Origin: a virus
Length of the DNA stretch: 47,166 nucleotides
Direction: 5' to 3' (one strand)
Virus record (IMG/VR): IMGVR_UViG_3300031237_000265
Coordinates: 1-47,166 of that record
A program made the translations under genes and the position numbers. Shown here piece after piece: positions 13,773-20,959 of the stretch (within the stretch, counting starts at the first letter, position 1; the number at the start of each line of letters is the position of its first letter). The notes beneath the pieces were generated by a model. The model was not told where the DNA came from. It ran no database searches and saw nothing but the letters and a program-made list of their open reading frames with translations.

Positions 13773-13838
13773 GGCCCCTTATTAGGGGCCAGCGCAGCAA
13801 CGATTGGGCCAAGCGGGGCTGGCACCTAATAAGGGGCC
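13773..13838. repeat. Long inverted repeat (21-bp arms)
   Basis: Arms 13773-13793 and 13818-13838 are inverted copies matching at 20 of 21 bases, separated by 24 nt. The left arm alone is also a near palindrome (GGCCCCT...AGGGGCC). The structure directly follows the 83-aa gene. It could be an RNA attenuator in the PR transcript or a protein-binding or replication element. Confidence 0.75.
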
Positions 13839-13855
13839 AAGAAGAAAAGAAGGTC

Positions 13856-14011
13856 ATGGGTTCGTCCCTGGTCGAGCTGATGAAACAAGTATCGGATTTA
13901 GCAGGGAGTTGGGGTAGTGCACTGGAATGGCTGTTGATTCATCCAGTACTCAAATTACAGGCACAAAAAAGCCGGTGGCTAGACCGGCTTCTTCACAACA
14001 CAAACACTTGA
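13856..14011 (+). CDS. Possible 51-aa protein
   Basis: An ATG frame of 51 codons encodes a helical peptide (MGSSLVELMKQVSDLAGSWG, then SALEWLLIHPVLKL). Its stop overlaps the ribosome site of the next gene (TTGAGGGG). AAGG stands only two bases before the ATG, an unfavourable spacing. A hairpin with terminator features lies inside the frame. Coding status is uncertain. Confidence 0.3.
   Translation: MGSSLVELMKQVSDLAGSWGSALEWLLIHPVLKLQAQKSRWLDRLLHNTNT
13969..13990. terminator. Hairpin, leftward terminator-like
   Basis: AAGCCGGT pairs with ACCGGCTT around six bases. Six A residues lie on its left side, so leftward RNA would end in U6. Rightward the tail is TTCTTC, which is weaker. It might attenuate the PR transcript or stop antisense transcription. 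Confidence 0.5.
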
Positions 14012-14020
14012 GGGGCCATT

Positions 14021-14725
14021 ATGAACACGATCGTCGCTCCAAGCAATACGGTCACCATGTCGAGCCGGGAGATTGCTGAGCTCACCGGCAAGCAGCACAA
14101 GGACGTCATTCGTGACATCCGTGTGATGCGCAAGGCACTGGCAGACGATGGCGCAGATTTGCGCCATCTCCAGGAGGTCAAGGATGGGCGGGGGTACACC
14201 GCCGAATTTCACCTTGATCGCATCCTGACTGAAACCCTGCTGACCGGCTACAGCATCCCGCTTCGCCATCGTGTCGTGACACGTTTAGGCGAACTGGAAA
14301 ACGTGTCACGACAGGTTGTCACTATTCCGCAATCCCTTCCCGAAGCACTCCGTCTTGCCGCTGATCTGGCTGACAAGAACGGTGAGCTTCAACGCGTCAT
14401 TTCCGAACAGGCCCCGAAAGTTGCAGCTATCAAACGGCTTGCCGCCGCTGGAGGAGCGATTTGCGTCACTGATGCGGCCAAGCAGCTTGGCCTCTCCCCG
14501 TCGCGGCTGTTTGCTTGGCTTGAGCAGCACCGCTGGATCTATCGGCGCCCAGGCTGCAAACGCTGGGTTGCCTATCAGCCGCGCATTACCTCCGGGCACA
14601 TGACCCACAAGGTTACCGCCTTGAAGCCTGACCCAGAAACCGGGATCGAGCGCGCAGCCTTCGACCCCATGGTTACCCCGAAAGGTCTTACCCGTCTCGC
14701 TGAACTCATGCAGGAGGCCGCGTAA
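14021..14725 (+). CDS. Rha/ANT-type phage antirepressor protein
   Basis: This 234-aa protein has an N-terminal Rha domain (MSSREIAELTGKQHKDVIRD near residues 13-32, then GYTAEFHLDRILTETLLTGY). The C-terminal ANT/KilAC-type domain spans about residues 130-215 (AICVTDAAKQLGLSPSRLF, then WIYRRPGCKRWVAY). Such proteins regulate phage development or antagonise repressors. GAGGGG six bases before the ATG gives a strong start, and the stop overlaps the replication gene (TAATG). Domain call firm, exact target unknown. Confidence 0.88.
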   Translation: MNTIVAPSNTVTMSSREIAELTGKQHKDVIRDIRVMRKALADDGADLRHLQEVKDGRGYTAEFHLDRILTETLLTGYSIPLRHRVVTRLGELENVSRQVVTIPQSLPEALRLAADLADKNGELQRVISEQAPKVAAIKRLAAAGGAICVTDAAKQLGLSPSRLFAWLEQHRWIYRRPGCKRWVAYQPRITSGHMTHKVTALKPDPETGIERAAFDPMVTPKGLTRLAELMQEAA

Positions 14726-15477
14726 TGGCCGGCGACTGGATCAAATTTGAACTCACCACCTTGGACAAGCCTGAGGTTTGCCAGATCGCCGACCTGGCCG
14801 ATATCGACCCCGATGCGGTCGTCGGCAAGCTGATGCGCGTTTGGGGTTGGTTCGACCAACAAACCGAAAACGGTAACGCTCCGAGCGTTAGTAAAAAGTT
14901 ACTGGATCGTCTCGTTGGCGTTATCGGTTTCTGCGAGCACATGAAGTCGGTCGCTTGGATGATCGAACTAGACGGTGTGATCAGCCTTCCGCATTTCGAC
15001 CGCCATAACGGTAAGACTGCTAAAAACAGGCTTCTCACGGCAAAGCGCGTTGCAAACCACAAGGCGAGTAACGGTAAAAGTAACGCAGCGAACGTTAGCG
15101 GTGCGTTACCTAAAGAAGAAGTAGAGAAGAGTAAAGACCCTCTCTCCGCGCAGGAATCCATCGATCCTCGCATGCCAACCGAAATGACCCTCACCTGGCA
15201 GCCTGATCAGACGTTGCTGGAAACCTACGCGTTTCACCGAGGCCTTGCGCTGGACCTATTCACCGATGAGGTGATCAAGGCTTTCACCGGTCACTACGAG
15301 CCGAAGCGGCAGGTGAACACGCAGGGCGAGTGGGTGAGCATGTTGGTCAAGTGGGTGAAGAACGACACGGTGCGTGCCGCTGCGGCCTCGAATGTCACCC
15401 CGATCCGGCAAAAAGCTGCGGGCTCTTCAGACTATGACGATGACGACACCTCCTGGCAAAACGGGGTGCAATCGTGA
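14725..15477 (+). CDS. Replication initiation protein, lambda O-like
   Basis: This 250-aa protein should bind the phage origin and recruit the helicase loader. Residues 1-95 form a winged-helix-like domain (WIKFELTTLDKPEVCQIADL, LMRVWGWFDQQTENG). The linker (about 100-150) is polar and repetitive. The C-terminal part (MTLTWQPDQTLLETYAFHRG, GEWVSMLVKWVKND) resembles DnaT-like primosomal domains. Iteron-like DNA repeats lie within the gene, as in lambda. It overlaps the P-like gene. Confidence 0.82.
   Translation: MAGDWIKFELTTLDKPEVCQIADLADIDPDAVVGKLMRVWGWFDQQTENGNAPSVSKKLLDRLVGVIGFCEHMKSVAWMIELDGVISLPHFDRHNGKTAKNRLLTAKRVANHKASNGKSNAANVSGALPKEEVEKSKDPLSAQESIDPRMPTEMTLTWQPDQTLLETYAFHRGLALDLFTDEVIKAFTGHYEPKRQVNTQGEWVSMLVKWVKNDTVRAAAASNVTPIRQKAAGSSDYDDDDTSWQNGVQS
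14874..15109. repeat. Iteron-like repeats, candidate replication origin
   Basis: TAACG-type units recur inside the O-like gene: an inverted pair TAACGCT/AGCGTTA at 14874-14890, TAACGGTAA near 15006 and 15070, TAACGC at 15081, AACGTTAG near 15091, and GCGTTAC at 15103-15109. Clustering in the region encoding the interdomain linker matches the lambda origin layout. Function is inferred. Confidence 0.5.
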
Positions 15478-16163
15478 TGAAGAACGTTTCTGTGATTGCT
15501 CAGGGACTATGGCCGGGCGCCCAAGATGGTGAGTTCATCGCGGCAGGCGACAATCCTCGGAAGCCTAAGGATGAAGCCAGCTCAACGCTGGTGACGGCCG
15601 TGAATAATCTGTTCAAAGAGCTCCGTTCGATACGCTCCGCATGGCGTCAGGCTTGGCCTGATCAAGAGACGTATCAGGCGTCGAAGCGCCAGTGGTTTCA
15701 GGCGTTTATCGAGGCAGGGATATGCAGTCAGGGCCAGATTGATTTCGGCATGACCCAAGTTCGTAAGCAGTCCGGTGACTTCATTCCAAGCCCTGGCCAA
15801 TTCATCGAATGGTGCAAGCCAACCCCCGAAATGCTCGGCTTGCCTTCACTCGCCGTCGCGCATCGGGAAGCATGCCGAAATGCTCACCCGGGCATGGCTG
15901 GGCAGGGCAAGTGGTCGCATGACGCGGTTTGGCATACGGCCAAGGAATGCGGTTTTGAGAGCCTGAACAAACTCGACGCAGGGCTCAGTCTGAAGCTATT
16001 CGATCGTAACTACACGATCACCATCCGACGCTTGCTAGACGGTCAACCGCTTCAGCCGATGCCCAAGGCGCTACCAGCTCGTGCCGAATCTAGGATCACA
16101 CCTGAAGTTGGCAACGACGCCCTGGCCAATTTGCGCGCCAAGCTGGGAGGTGCCCGTGGCTGA
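15474..16163 (+). CDS. Helicase loader, lambda P-like
   Basis: This 229-aa protein resembles the lambda P family, which delivers the host DnaB helicase to the origin. Typical parts are VNNLFKELRSIRSAWRQAWP, KRQWFQAFIEAGICSQGQI and DFIPSPGQFIEWCKP. It starts at GTG 15474, or ATG three bases later, overlapping the O-like stop. The C-terminus ends with the common NLRAKLGG pattern. Position directly after the O-like gene supports the call. Confidence 0.85.
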   Translation: MMKNVSVIAQGLWPGAQDGEFIAAGDNPRKPKDEASSTLVTAVNNLFKELRSIRSAWRQAWPDQETYQASKRQWFQAFIEAGICSQGQIDFGMTQVRKQSGDFIPSPGQFIEWCKPTPEMLGLPSLAVAHREACRNAHPGMAGQGKWSHDAVWHTAKECGFESLNKLDAGLSLKLFDRNYTITIRRLLDGQPLQPMPKALPARAESRITPEVGNDALANLRAKLGGARG

Positions 16164-16359
16164 TGATCGCCTTGCCCCGACCAATCCCGTTGAGTACCGG
16201 TACGCCGTGCACTGCTGTGGCTACAAGTTGGACCTCACTGACAAACCAGATCGCGCGGTCGGTCTGTTCGAGCACCGAGCTATTGCTCAGCAGTTCGGTC
16301 GCCTGATGTGGCCGAACACTTTCGAAATTATCGACGTTATCACTGGGGAGAGGGTATGA
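16156..16359 (+). CDS. Hypothetical phage protein (67 aa)
   Basis: This 67-aa protein starts at GTG 16156 with a strong GGGAGG six bases upstream and overlaps the helicase-loader stop. It has a strand-rich look (YRYAVHCCGYKLDL, PNTFEIIDVITGERV) and resembles small phage proteins that report on positional arguments of replication operons, but I cannot name a family. Its stop overlaps the next ATG (ATGA). Confidence 0.65.
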   Translation: MADDRLAPTNPVEYRYAVHCCGYKLDLTDKPDRAVGLFEHRAIAQQFGRLMWPNTFEIIDVITGERV

Positions 16360-16487
16360 GCGCCTACCTGAACGACCACGTTGTTCACCTCTGGTTCGCC
16401 TTCTTGGTGATCGTTGGTGTCGGCACCTGGTGCGGTATTCGCCACCTTGCGCGCCGGCTCCGGGTGGCACGGGGTGAGCGTAATTGA
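16356..16487 (+). CDS. 43-aa single-pass membrane protein
   Basis: The 43-aa product has one hydrophobic helix (HLWFAFLVIVGVGTWCGI), then a basic tail (RHLARRLRVARGERN), which suggests an inner-membrane protein with a cytoplasmic basic end. It is joined to both neighbours by ATGA (16356-16359) and TTGA (16484-16487) overlaps, which strongly favours a true gene. Function unknown. Confidence 0.65.
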   Translation: MSAYLNDHVVHLWFAFLVIVGVGTWCGIRHLARRLRVARGERN

Positions 16488-16918
16488 AGCCCGTCGCATT
16501 GCAGTTGCTAATGCCACGGTCCACCAGAGCACCGCGACTTGACCGCGAAGGCATCGAGCAGGCCGCTCTAATTTCCGAGCTGCGCGCCCGGATGCCAAAA
16601 GTGGCCGACCTGATCTACCACGTCCCCAACGGCGGGCATCGTCACAAATCCGTCGCCGGAAAGCTGAAGCAGCAGGGCGTTGTGGCTGGTATTCCGGACC
16701 TGGTCTTGACCATGGCGCGCGGTGGGTACTTCGGCCTGTACATCGAGTTCAAGGCCACACCACCGAATGATGCAGACGTCTCGCCGGCACAGCACGAACG
16801 CATTCGCAAACTCAACGAACAGGGCTATCTGGCGATCGTGTGTCGTGGGCATTTCGATGCCGTAGAGGCCATCCGCGATTACCTCCGTCTCCCTCCTACT
16901 GTCGTGGTGATCCAATGA
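16484..16918 (+). CDS. VRR-NUC domain nuclease
   Basis: This 144-aa protein has the VRR-NUC (PD-(D/E)XK) core: YHVPNGGHRHKSVAGKLKQQ, GVVAGIPDLVLTMARGG, then LYIEFKATPP, with Asp in IPDL and Glu-x-Lys in EFK as catalytic residues. The C-terminal helix is QHERIRKLNEQGYLA. Such enzymes cut branched DNA; here it may resolve replication or recombination intermediates. The TTG start at 16484 overlaps the previous stop; an ATG at 16511 has no ribosome site. Confidence 0.9.
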   Translation: MKPVALQLLMPRSTRAPRLDREGIEQAALISELRARMPKVADLIYHVPNGGHRHKSVAGKLKQQGVVAGIPDLVLTMARGGYFGLYIEFKATPPNDADVSPAQHERIRKLNEQGYLAIVCRGHFDAVEAIRDYLRLPPTVVVIQ

Positions 16919-17187
16919 GCCATCCGTTCAAGCCTGGCGACCAGGCGCTGACGCTTAAAGCCGGCTTCGGGTTTGCGGCCATGACCGAAGTCACGCTGGA
17001 TATTTTTATAGGCGAAGGCCTGAAGGCAGTTCAGCCTGATGGCCAAGTGTGGACAGCGCCATACGATGGCTGGGTGATCTATCGCGAAGATGCCGACGGC
17101 TGCGGGTTCTTTCGGGCTCGCCACCTGATGCCTTTGCGCGGCGACTTCATCCCTGAGCAACAGAAGTCGCATGAGGTTTCAGCATGA
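16915..17187 (+). CDS. Hypothetical phage protein (90 aa)
   Basis: This 90-aa protein starts at the ATG overlapping the nuclease stop (ATGA, 16915-16918). Its residues suggest a small beta-barrel (FKPGDQALTLKAGFGFAAM, WTAPYDGWVIYREDADG). No family recognised. Its stop overlaps the second recombinase start (ATGA, 17184-17187), so expression is coupled. Confidence 0.7.
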   Translation: MSHPFKPGDQALTLKAGFGFAAMTEVTLDIFIGEGLKAVQPDGQVWTAPYDGWVIYREDADGCGFFRARHLMPLRGDFIPEQQKSHEVSA

Positions 17188-18464
17188 CCAGTGCCGCCGT
17201 AAAGATCACCGACGCCGAGATCAAGCGTCAGGCTGCTGGCGATGTCCGGGACCTGAGGGATACCGAGAATCGCGGCCTATACCTGCGCTTCACCCGCGCC
17301 CGCGCCCGGGCATCGTGGTACCTGGTAGTGAAGGGCGAGTGGAAGCGCATCGGCAGCTTTCCCGACCTGAATGCCAAGCAGGTTGTGGCCGCGCTGCCGG
17401 CGATCCGCCTGCGCCTGGAGGCCGGTGCTGGGTCGAACCTTTCGAAGTGGGTAACCACCGGCGAGCTGTTGGACTGGTACGCCGAGCGCATGTCCCGCGA
17501 CCGCAACCTGTCGAGCAAACGCAAGAAGACCGGCGCTTCGCTGATCAAGTGCCACCTGATCCCATGCCTGGGCAATCTGCCGCTCGCCGGCATCGATAAG
17601 GCAACCCTCGACAGCCAGTTCATGTGGCCGTTGCAGGAGAAGATCGGCATCGACTACGTGCGTTCGGCGTTCCAGCTGCTGGCCCTGGCATTCCGTCAGG
17701 CGTTCAAGCTGGGCCACATCTCGGCCAATCCTATGGCCGCCATCAAGTTCAACGACTTCTCGAAGGCCAAGGTCGGGATCAAGCCATCGCGCCTGCGTGG
17801 TGTTCAGCTGCAAGGTCTGCTCGAGCAGCTGAGCGAAGTCACCAAGGCTGCGCCGCTGGATGCCATGTTGGCCTTGATGATGCTCTGTCATGGCACACGT
17901 ATCGGCGAAACGCGTCAGGCGCGCTGGTCGCACATCAGCCTGGCCGAGCGTGAGTGGTTCATTCCGGCCGAGCACACCAAGACTGGTGTTGAGCATCACC
18001 TGCCACTGACAGAGCAAGCGTGCGAGCTGCTGATCCGGTATCGAGAAGGTCAGTACGCCAGAGGATATGACGGCCAGTTCCTGTTCCCGGCTCGCAATGG
18101 CAAGGCCCTGAGTGAAGGCCAAGCCAGTGCCGTATTCACCCGGTTGGGGCAGGGCGAGTGGACCAGTCACGACCTGCGCAAGGTGGCCCGCACCGGGTGG
18201 GCAGACATCGGCATTGACCACCTGATCGGTGAGCTGCTGATCAACCACGCGATGGGCCACAACGTGAAGGTGTACATCCAGTCGGACGTGATGAGCCGCA
18301 AGCGTGACGCCTTGGAACAGTGGCACGCGCATCTAGACCAGAAGGGTTTCAACCACATTCACGGGTTGACCGGCTTTAGAACCGGAGATTCTGGTAATGC
18401 GCTGGAAGCCACGAAACATAAGGCCCGCGAGGCCATTCAAGAATCAACCATAGGCGAGGTTTAA
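17184..18464 (+). CDS. Second tyrosine recombinase in replication operon
   Basis: This 426-aa protein belongs to the phage integrase family. The catalytic set is complete: Arg239 (GTRIGETR), Lys266 (EHTKTG), His329-x-x-Arg332 (SHDLRK), His355/His359 (NHAMGHN) and Tyr364 (VYIQSD). The N-terminus (about 1-80) resembles arm-binding domains of P4-type integrases. It is embedded in the rightward operon by ATGA overlap, far from the integrase at the left edge, so it is unlikely to be the main integrase. Possible roles are dimer resolution, DNA inversion or control of excision (inference). Confidence 0.92.
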   Translation: MTSAAVKITDAEIKRQAAGDVRDLRDTENRGLYLRFTRARARASWYLVVKGEWKRIGSFPDLNAKQVVAALPAIRLRLEAGAGSNLSKWVTTGELLDWYAERMSRDRNLSSKRKKTGASLIKCHLIPCLGNLPLAGIDKATLDSQFMWPLQEKIGIDYVRSAFQLLALAFRQAFKLGHISANPMAAIKFNDFSKAKVGIKPSRLRGVQLQGLLEQLSEVTKAAPLDAMLALMMLCHGTRIGETRQARWSHISLAEREWFIPAEHTKTGVEHHLPLTEQACELLIRYREGQYARGYDGQFLFPARNGKALSEGQASAVFTRLGQGEWTSHDLRKVARTGWADIGIDHLIGELLINHAMGHNVKVYIQSDVMSRKRDALEQWHAHLDQKGFNHIHGLTGFRTGDSGNALEATKHKAREAIQESTIGEV

Positions 18465-18466
18465 AA

Positions 18467-18784
18467 ATGATGAAAAAGAGCCATGGCCCCGCCTTTCGTC
18501 GCGAACTCAAGCCGCTGATGGAGTGCAGCATCTGTCGCGGTGCGGGCAGCACAGAGGGCGTTTTCCACCGCCTCGACTGCCTGGCTTGCCATGCATCCGG
18601 CTGGGTTTGTCGGGCCACTGGCGACGCGGTGCCGTTGGAAGAACTGGTACCGCAACTGAGCATGAAGCTGCGCAACGCCATTGCTGACCTTGCAAGGGCG
18701 CGCCAAGCCATCGGCGGTGCCCACGAACAATATGAACAGAACAACCGCCGCGGTGCCGGCAGATCGAACTTCACCGGCGACTGA
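18467..18784 (+). CDS. Small zinc-finger-like protein
   Basis: This 105-aa protein has two CxxC pairs near its N-terminus (MECSICRGAGS, then LDCLACHASG), a DnaJ-type zinc pattern. A helical C-terminal half follows (LSMKLRNAIADLARARQAIG). GAGG before the ATG supports the start. It follows the recombinase stop by two bases. Zinc-finger proteins of this size recur in Pseudomonas phage operons near the late regulator; role unknown. Confidence 0.72.
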   Translation: MMKKSHGPAFRRELKPLMECSICRGAGSTEGVFHRLDCLACHASGWVCRATGDAVPLEELVPQLSMKLRNAIADLARARQAIGGAHEQYEQNNRRGAGRSNFTGD

Positions 18785-18818
18785 TCGCCGTTCTTTATTT
18801 TTGCTGGGGAGAGTCACT

Positions 18819-19496
18819 ATGAAACTGATCGGAGCGCGTCAAGCCTGGACCGACTCGCAGCATGAGTCGAACGCCTCAATATCCGCCGTAGCCATTGACT
18901 CGGCCAAGTCCGCCACCATCGCCAAGAAGGTCAGGGCTCGTCAGCATGAGGTGGTCTTTGCTGCCATGGGCGATGACAAAGAGGAACGTATAAAGGTGGC
19001 TCGCCAGCGCATCAGCATCAGCGAAACACGCCGTACACCGATCGGGCGATCCACAGCTCGCGCCGCGCATCTGGCAATGATGGGCAAGATTCAGCGCGCC
19101 ATTGGCACGCTGCCTTTTCAGGTGCAGCAGTTTGGGCACTTCCTTTACCACCCGTGCCTGACCATGCAACACGTAATGAATGCCGTATTGCTGATCACCG
19201 CCAAGGCGCAGCTCCCTGATCTGACTTCAGCCAAGCGTGTGAAGGCTCAGTACCTGGTGACGCTGGCATTGCAGTCGTACAAAGCTGAAGTGACCGGTGC
19301 CGCCGAATGGGGGCCGGCTCGGGTGGCTGCTGAAATGAATGCGTTCTTCGGGGTATCGATTGAGCCGAAGCACTGGAATCGCGACTGGCTGGACTTGTGG
19401 GAATCACTGAAAGCGGTGATCAAAGAAGTGGATCTTGAGGCTCAATCTCCTGTGTGGCAGTTGATTCACGCGGAGAAAGAAGAATCGGCAGCGTAA
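18819..19496 (+). CDS. Probable late antiterminator (Q position)
   Basis: This 225-aa basic protein starts at the ATG 18819 with GGGGAGAG upstream. It is helical (RTPIGRSTARAAHLAMMGKI, MQHVMNAVLLITAKAQLPDL) and ends in a tryptophan-containing segment (HWNRDWLDLWESLKAVI). I do not recognise it by sequence. Its position as the last gene before a consensus promoter and short-range terminator is exactly that of lambda Q, and several terminators inside the late operon require such a factor. The Q call is contextual. Confidence 0.55.
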   Translation: MKLIGARQAWTDSQHESNASISAVAIDSAKSATIAKKVRARQHEVVFAAMGDDKEERIKVARQRISISETRRTPIGRSTARAAHLAMMGKIQRAIGTLPFQVQQFGHFLYHPCLTMQHVMNAVLLITAKAQLPDLTSAKRVKAQYLVTLALQSYKAEVTGAAEWGPARVAAEMNAFFGVSIEPKHWNRDWLDLWESLKAVIKEVDLEAQSPVWQLIHAEKEESAA

Positions 19497-19500
19497 TCTG

Positions 19501-19529
19501 TTGACATGGTGGGAGTTTGCGGGTAATTT
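19501..19529 (+). promoter_or_regulatory. Late promoter PR'
   Basis: TTGACA (19501-19506), 17-bp spacer and TAATTT (19524-19529) form a near-consensus promoter five bases after the Q-like gene. Transcription would start around 19536 and drive the late genes. Confidence 0.78.
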
Positions 19530-19570
19530 TCCCATAGTGCGCAACTTACCTCAAACGCACACCCCTTCGA

Positions 19571-19599
19571 AAACCCGGCCATTGAGCCGGGTTTTTTAT
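19571..19599 (+). terminator. Terminator downstream of PR' (tR'-like)
   Basis: AAACCCGGC pairs with GCCGGGTTT around six bases, followed by a T run. It lies about 60 nt after the PR' start, so without antitermination only a short RNA would be made, as with lambda 6S RNA. Confidence 0.88.
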
Positions 19600-19633
19600 T
19601 GCTCAAAGAAAACCCACCCACAAGGAATGCCGA

Positions 19634-19924
19634 ATGATGAAGCGACTCTCCGCTTACCTGGGCCTGGCGCTTGCCGCCTGCCTGTCCTGTTTCTCCATGT
19701 CGGCATTCGCCGAGCCGATCACCAGTGCGTACCACGCGGCATTCGTCGCGAGCGAGCCGCAAGGTGTTGCGCTCAAGCGACTCGACCTGACCCTGGCCAT
19801 GTGGCGAACGGGTAGCCAGTCCAGTGACGAAGGCCTGAAGACCAATCTGCGCGCAACCAGCAATCACTTCGTGATGACCTCGGCGAAACCCCTGCCCGAG
19901 AGCGACGGTTTGTCGCCCTGCTGA
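19634..19924 (+). CDS. Small secreted protein of unknown function
   Basis: This 96-aa protein has a signal peptide (MMKRLSAYLGLALAACLSCF, then SMSAFA) and would be exported to the periplasm. The mature part is short (EPITSAYHAAFVASEPQGVA, then LKRLDLTLAMWRTGSQ) with no recognised domain. It is the first gene after PR'-tR', so it is expressed late. AAGGAA precedes the double ATG. Role in lysis or envelope change is possible but unsupported. Confidence 0.72.
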   Translation: MMKRLSAYLGLALAACLSCFSMSAFAEPITSAYHAAFVASEPQGVALKRLDLTLAMWRTGSQSSDEGLKTNLRATSNHFVMTSAKPLPESDGLSPC

Positions 19925-19953
19925 ATAAGCCTGGTCGAAACGGAAAAAGCCCG

Positions 19954-19973
19954 AAGCGTGTTCGCGCTTTTTT
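19954..19973 (+). terminator. Weak terminator-like hairpin
   Basis: AAGCG pairs with CGCTT around six bases, followed by TTTT. The stem is short. It sits 30 nt after the secreted-protein stop. Confidence 0.4.
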
Positions 19974-20071
19974 GTACCGCCGAGGAAAGCCGCTACCAAG
20001 TGGATGCTTTCCCGGATGTATCAAATCCAATCGTTTCAGCTCCACCACACCCATCAACCCGAGGAAACATC

Positions 20072-20329
20072 ATGTCTCCAGTAATGCGCTGCAAAATGGT
20101 CTGCCACGAAGTCACGCATGTGCGTCACGCCAATCAAGAGCGTGACGATCCGTTGTGTGATGTTCGATTCGGCGCGGTGTGTGCTCTGCCAAAAGATCCG
20201 CCTGGCGAAAACGCCGTATTCGGCAAGTACACGCCGGTAGCTGAGTACAAGGCCAAGATCGTGAAGTCAGTCGCCGACAAGCTCGAGCCGGGCAAGGCTT
20301 ACTATATCGACTTCACCCTGGCCGAATAA
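20072..20329 (+). CDS. Hypothetical phage protein (85 aa)
   Basis: This 85-aa protein starts with GAGGAAAC upstream. It has three cysteines near the N-terminus and a strand-rich composition (VRFGAVCALPKDPPGENAVF, GKYTPVAEYKAKI, YYIDFTLAE). No family recognised. It is a stand-alone gene between two terminators. Confidence 0.68.
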   Translation: MSPVMRCKMVCHEVTHVRHANQERDDPLCDVRFGAVCALPKDPPGENAVFGKYTPVAEYKAKIVKSVADKLEPGKAYYIDFTLAE

Positions 20330-20362
20330 GGCCATCAAATTAACCGCTGCTCCCCAGCGTTT

Positions 20363-20387
20363 GGCGCCTCACACGGCGCCTTTTTTA
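20363..20387 (+). terminator. Intrinsic terminator
   Basis: GGCGCC-TCACAC-GGCGCC followed by TTTTTT. It ends 16 nt before the next gene start at 20403, so late transcription must pass it. Confidence 0.82.
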
Positions 20388-20402
20388 TTCACGGTGCCGC
20401 TC

Positions 20403-20720
20403 ATGACAGAAGTTTCGCGCATTGCAGACAGCGCCACATTCAAGGTCGCTGTCCCGATATTGCAAACGATCTTATCTGCCGGCGCCATTGGTGCGTTTGT
20501 GTATGTGGTGGGCTCGCTCGGATCACTCCAGGTGCAGCTCGCCAACTACCAGACCAATCAGGCTCTCATCGGCCAGCGGGTTGATTCCTTGGAGCGATCG
20601 AGGGAGTCGACAGACAAGCTCGTCGACTCCCTGCGCATCTCGACCCAGCGCCAAGAGTTTCAGGTCAACCAGGTAGGTGAGAGCCTCAAGGCTTTAGCCC
20701 AGATGGGTAGACCCAAGTGA
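20403..20720 (+). CDS. Membrane/coiled-coil lysis-associated protein
   Basis: This 105-aa protein has one transmembrane helix (about 18-38: ILQTILSAGAIGAFVYVVGS) followed by a long predicted coiled coil (SLQVQLANYQTNQALIGQRV, then DSLERSRESTDKLVDSLRIS). This layout is like i-spanins or hemolysin-type holin partners. It is followed by a lipoprotein and a holin, so a lysis role is likely. The start at 20403 follows a terminator. Not assigned to a named family. Confidence 0.62.
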   Translation: MTEVSRIADSATFKVAVPILQTILSAGAIGAFVYVVGSLGSLQVQLANYQTNQALIGQRVDSLERSRESTDKLVDSLRISTQRQEFQVNQVGESLKALAQMGRPK

Positions 20721-20959
20721 AGCGTCTTCTGATCGTCCTCATGCTGCTCACTGGGTGCGCACAGACAGACACGATCACCGAGCCGCCCAAGGTTCAACAC
20801 ACCACCCTTTACCGCTACATCAGCGAACCATGCGTTCCAGTCGAAGGCCAAAGCGAGCAGCTGCGGAAAGCTCTGAAGAGTCGCGACGAGTGGAAGCGCT
20901 ATGCCGAAAGCCTCGAGCAACTACCTGCAGCGAAGAAAGCTCATGACCCTAATCCCTGA
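20717..20959 (+). CDS. Small lipoprotein, o-spanin candidate
   Basis: This 80-aa protein has a lipoprotein signal (KRLLIVLMLLTGC, lipobox LLTGC at 10-14). A short mature chain follows (TEPPKVQHTTLYRYISEPC, then LRKALKSRDEWKRYAESLEQ). It starts at GTG overlapping the previous stop (GTGA). Paired with the preceding membrane/coiled-coil gene it may act as an outer-membrane spanin subunit. A second spanin set lies at 45.3-45.8 kb. Confidence 0.68.
   Translation: MKRLLIVLMLLTGCAQTDTITEPPKVQHTTLYRYISEPCVPVEGQSEQLRKALKSRDEWKRYAESLEQLPAAKKAHDPNP

Noticed and set aside
17277-18332. A 351-codon frame antisense to the second recombinase.
   Set aside because: Explained by GC-rich codon bias on the coding strand; composition is atypical.
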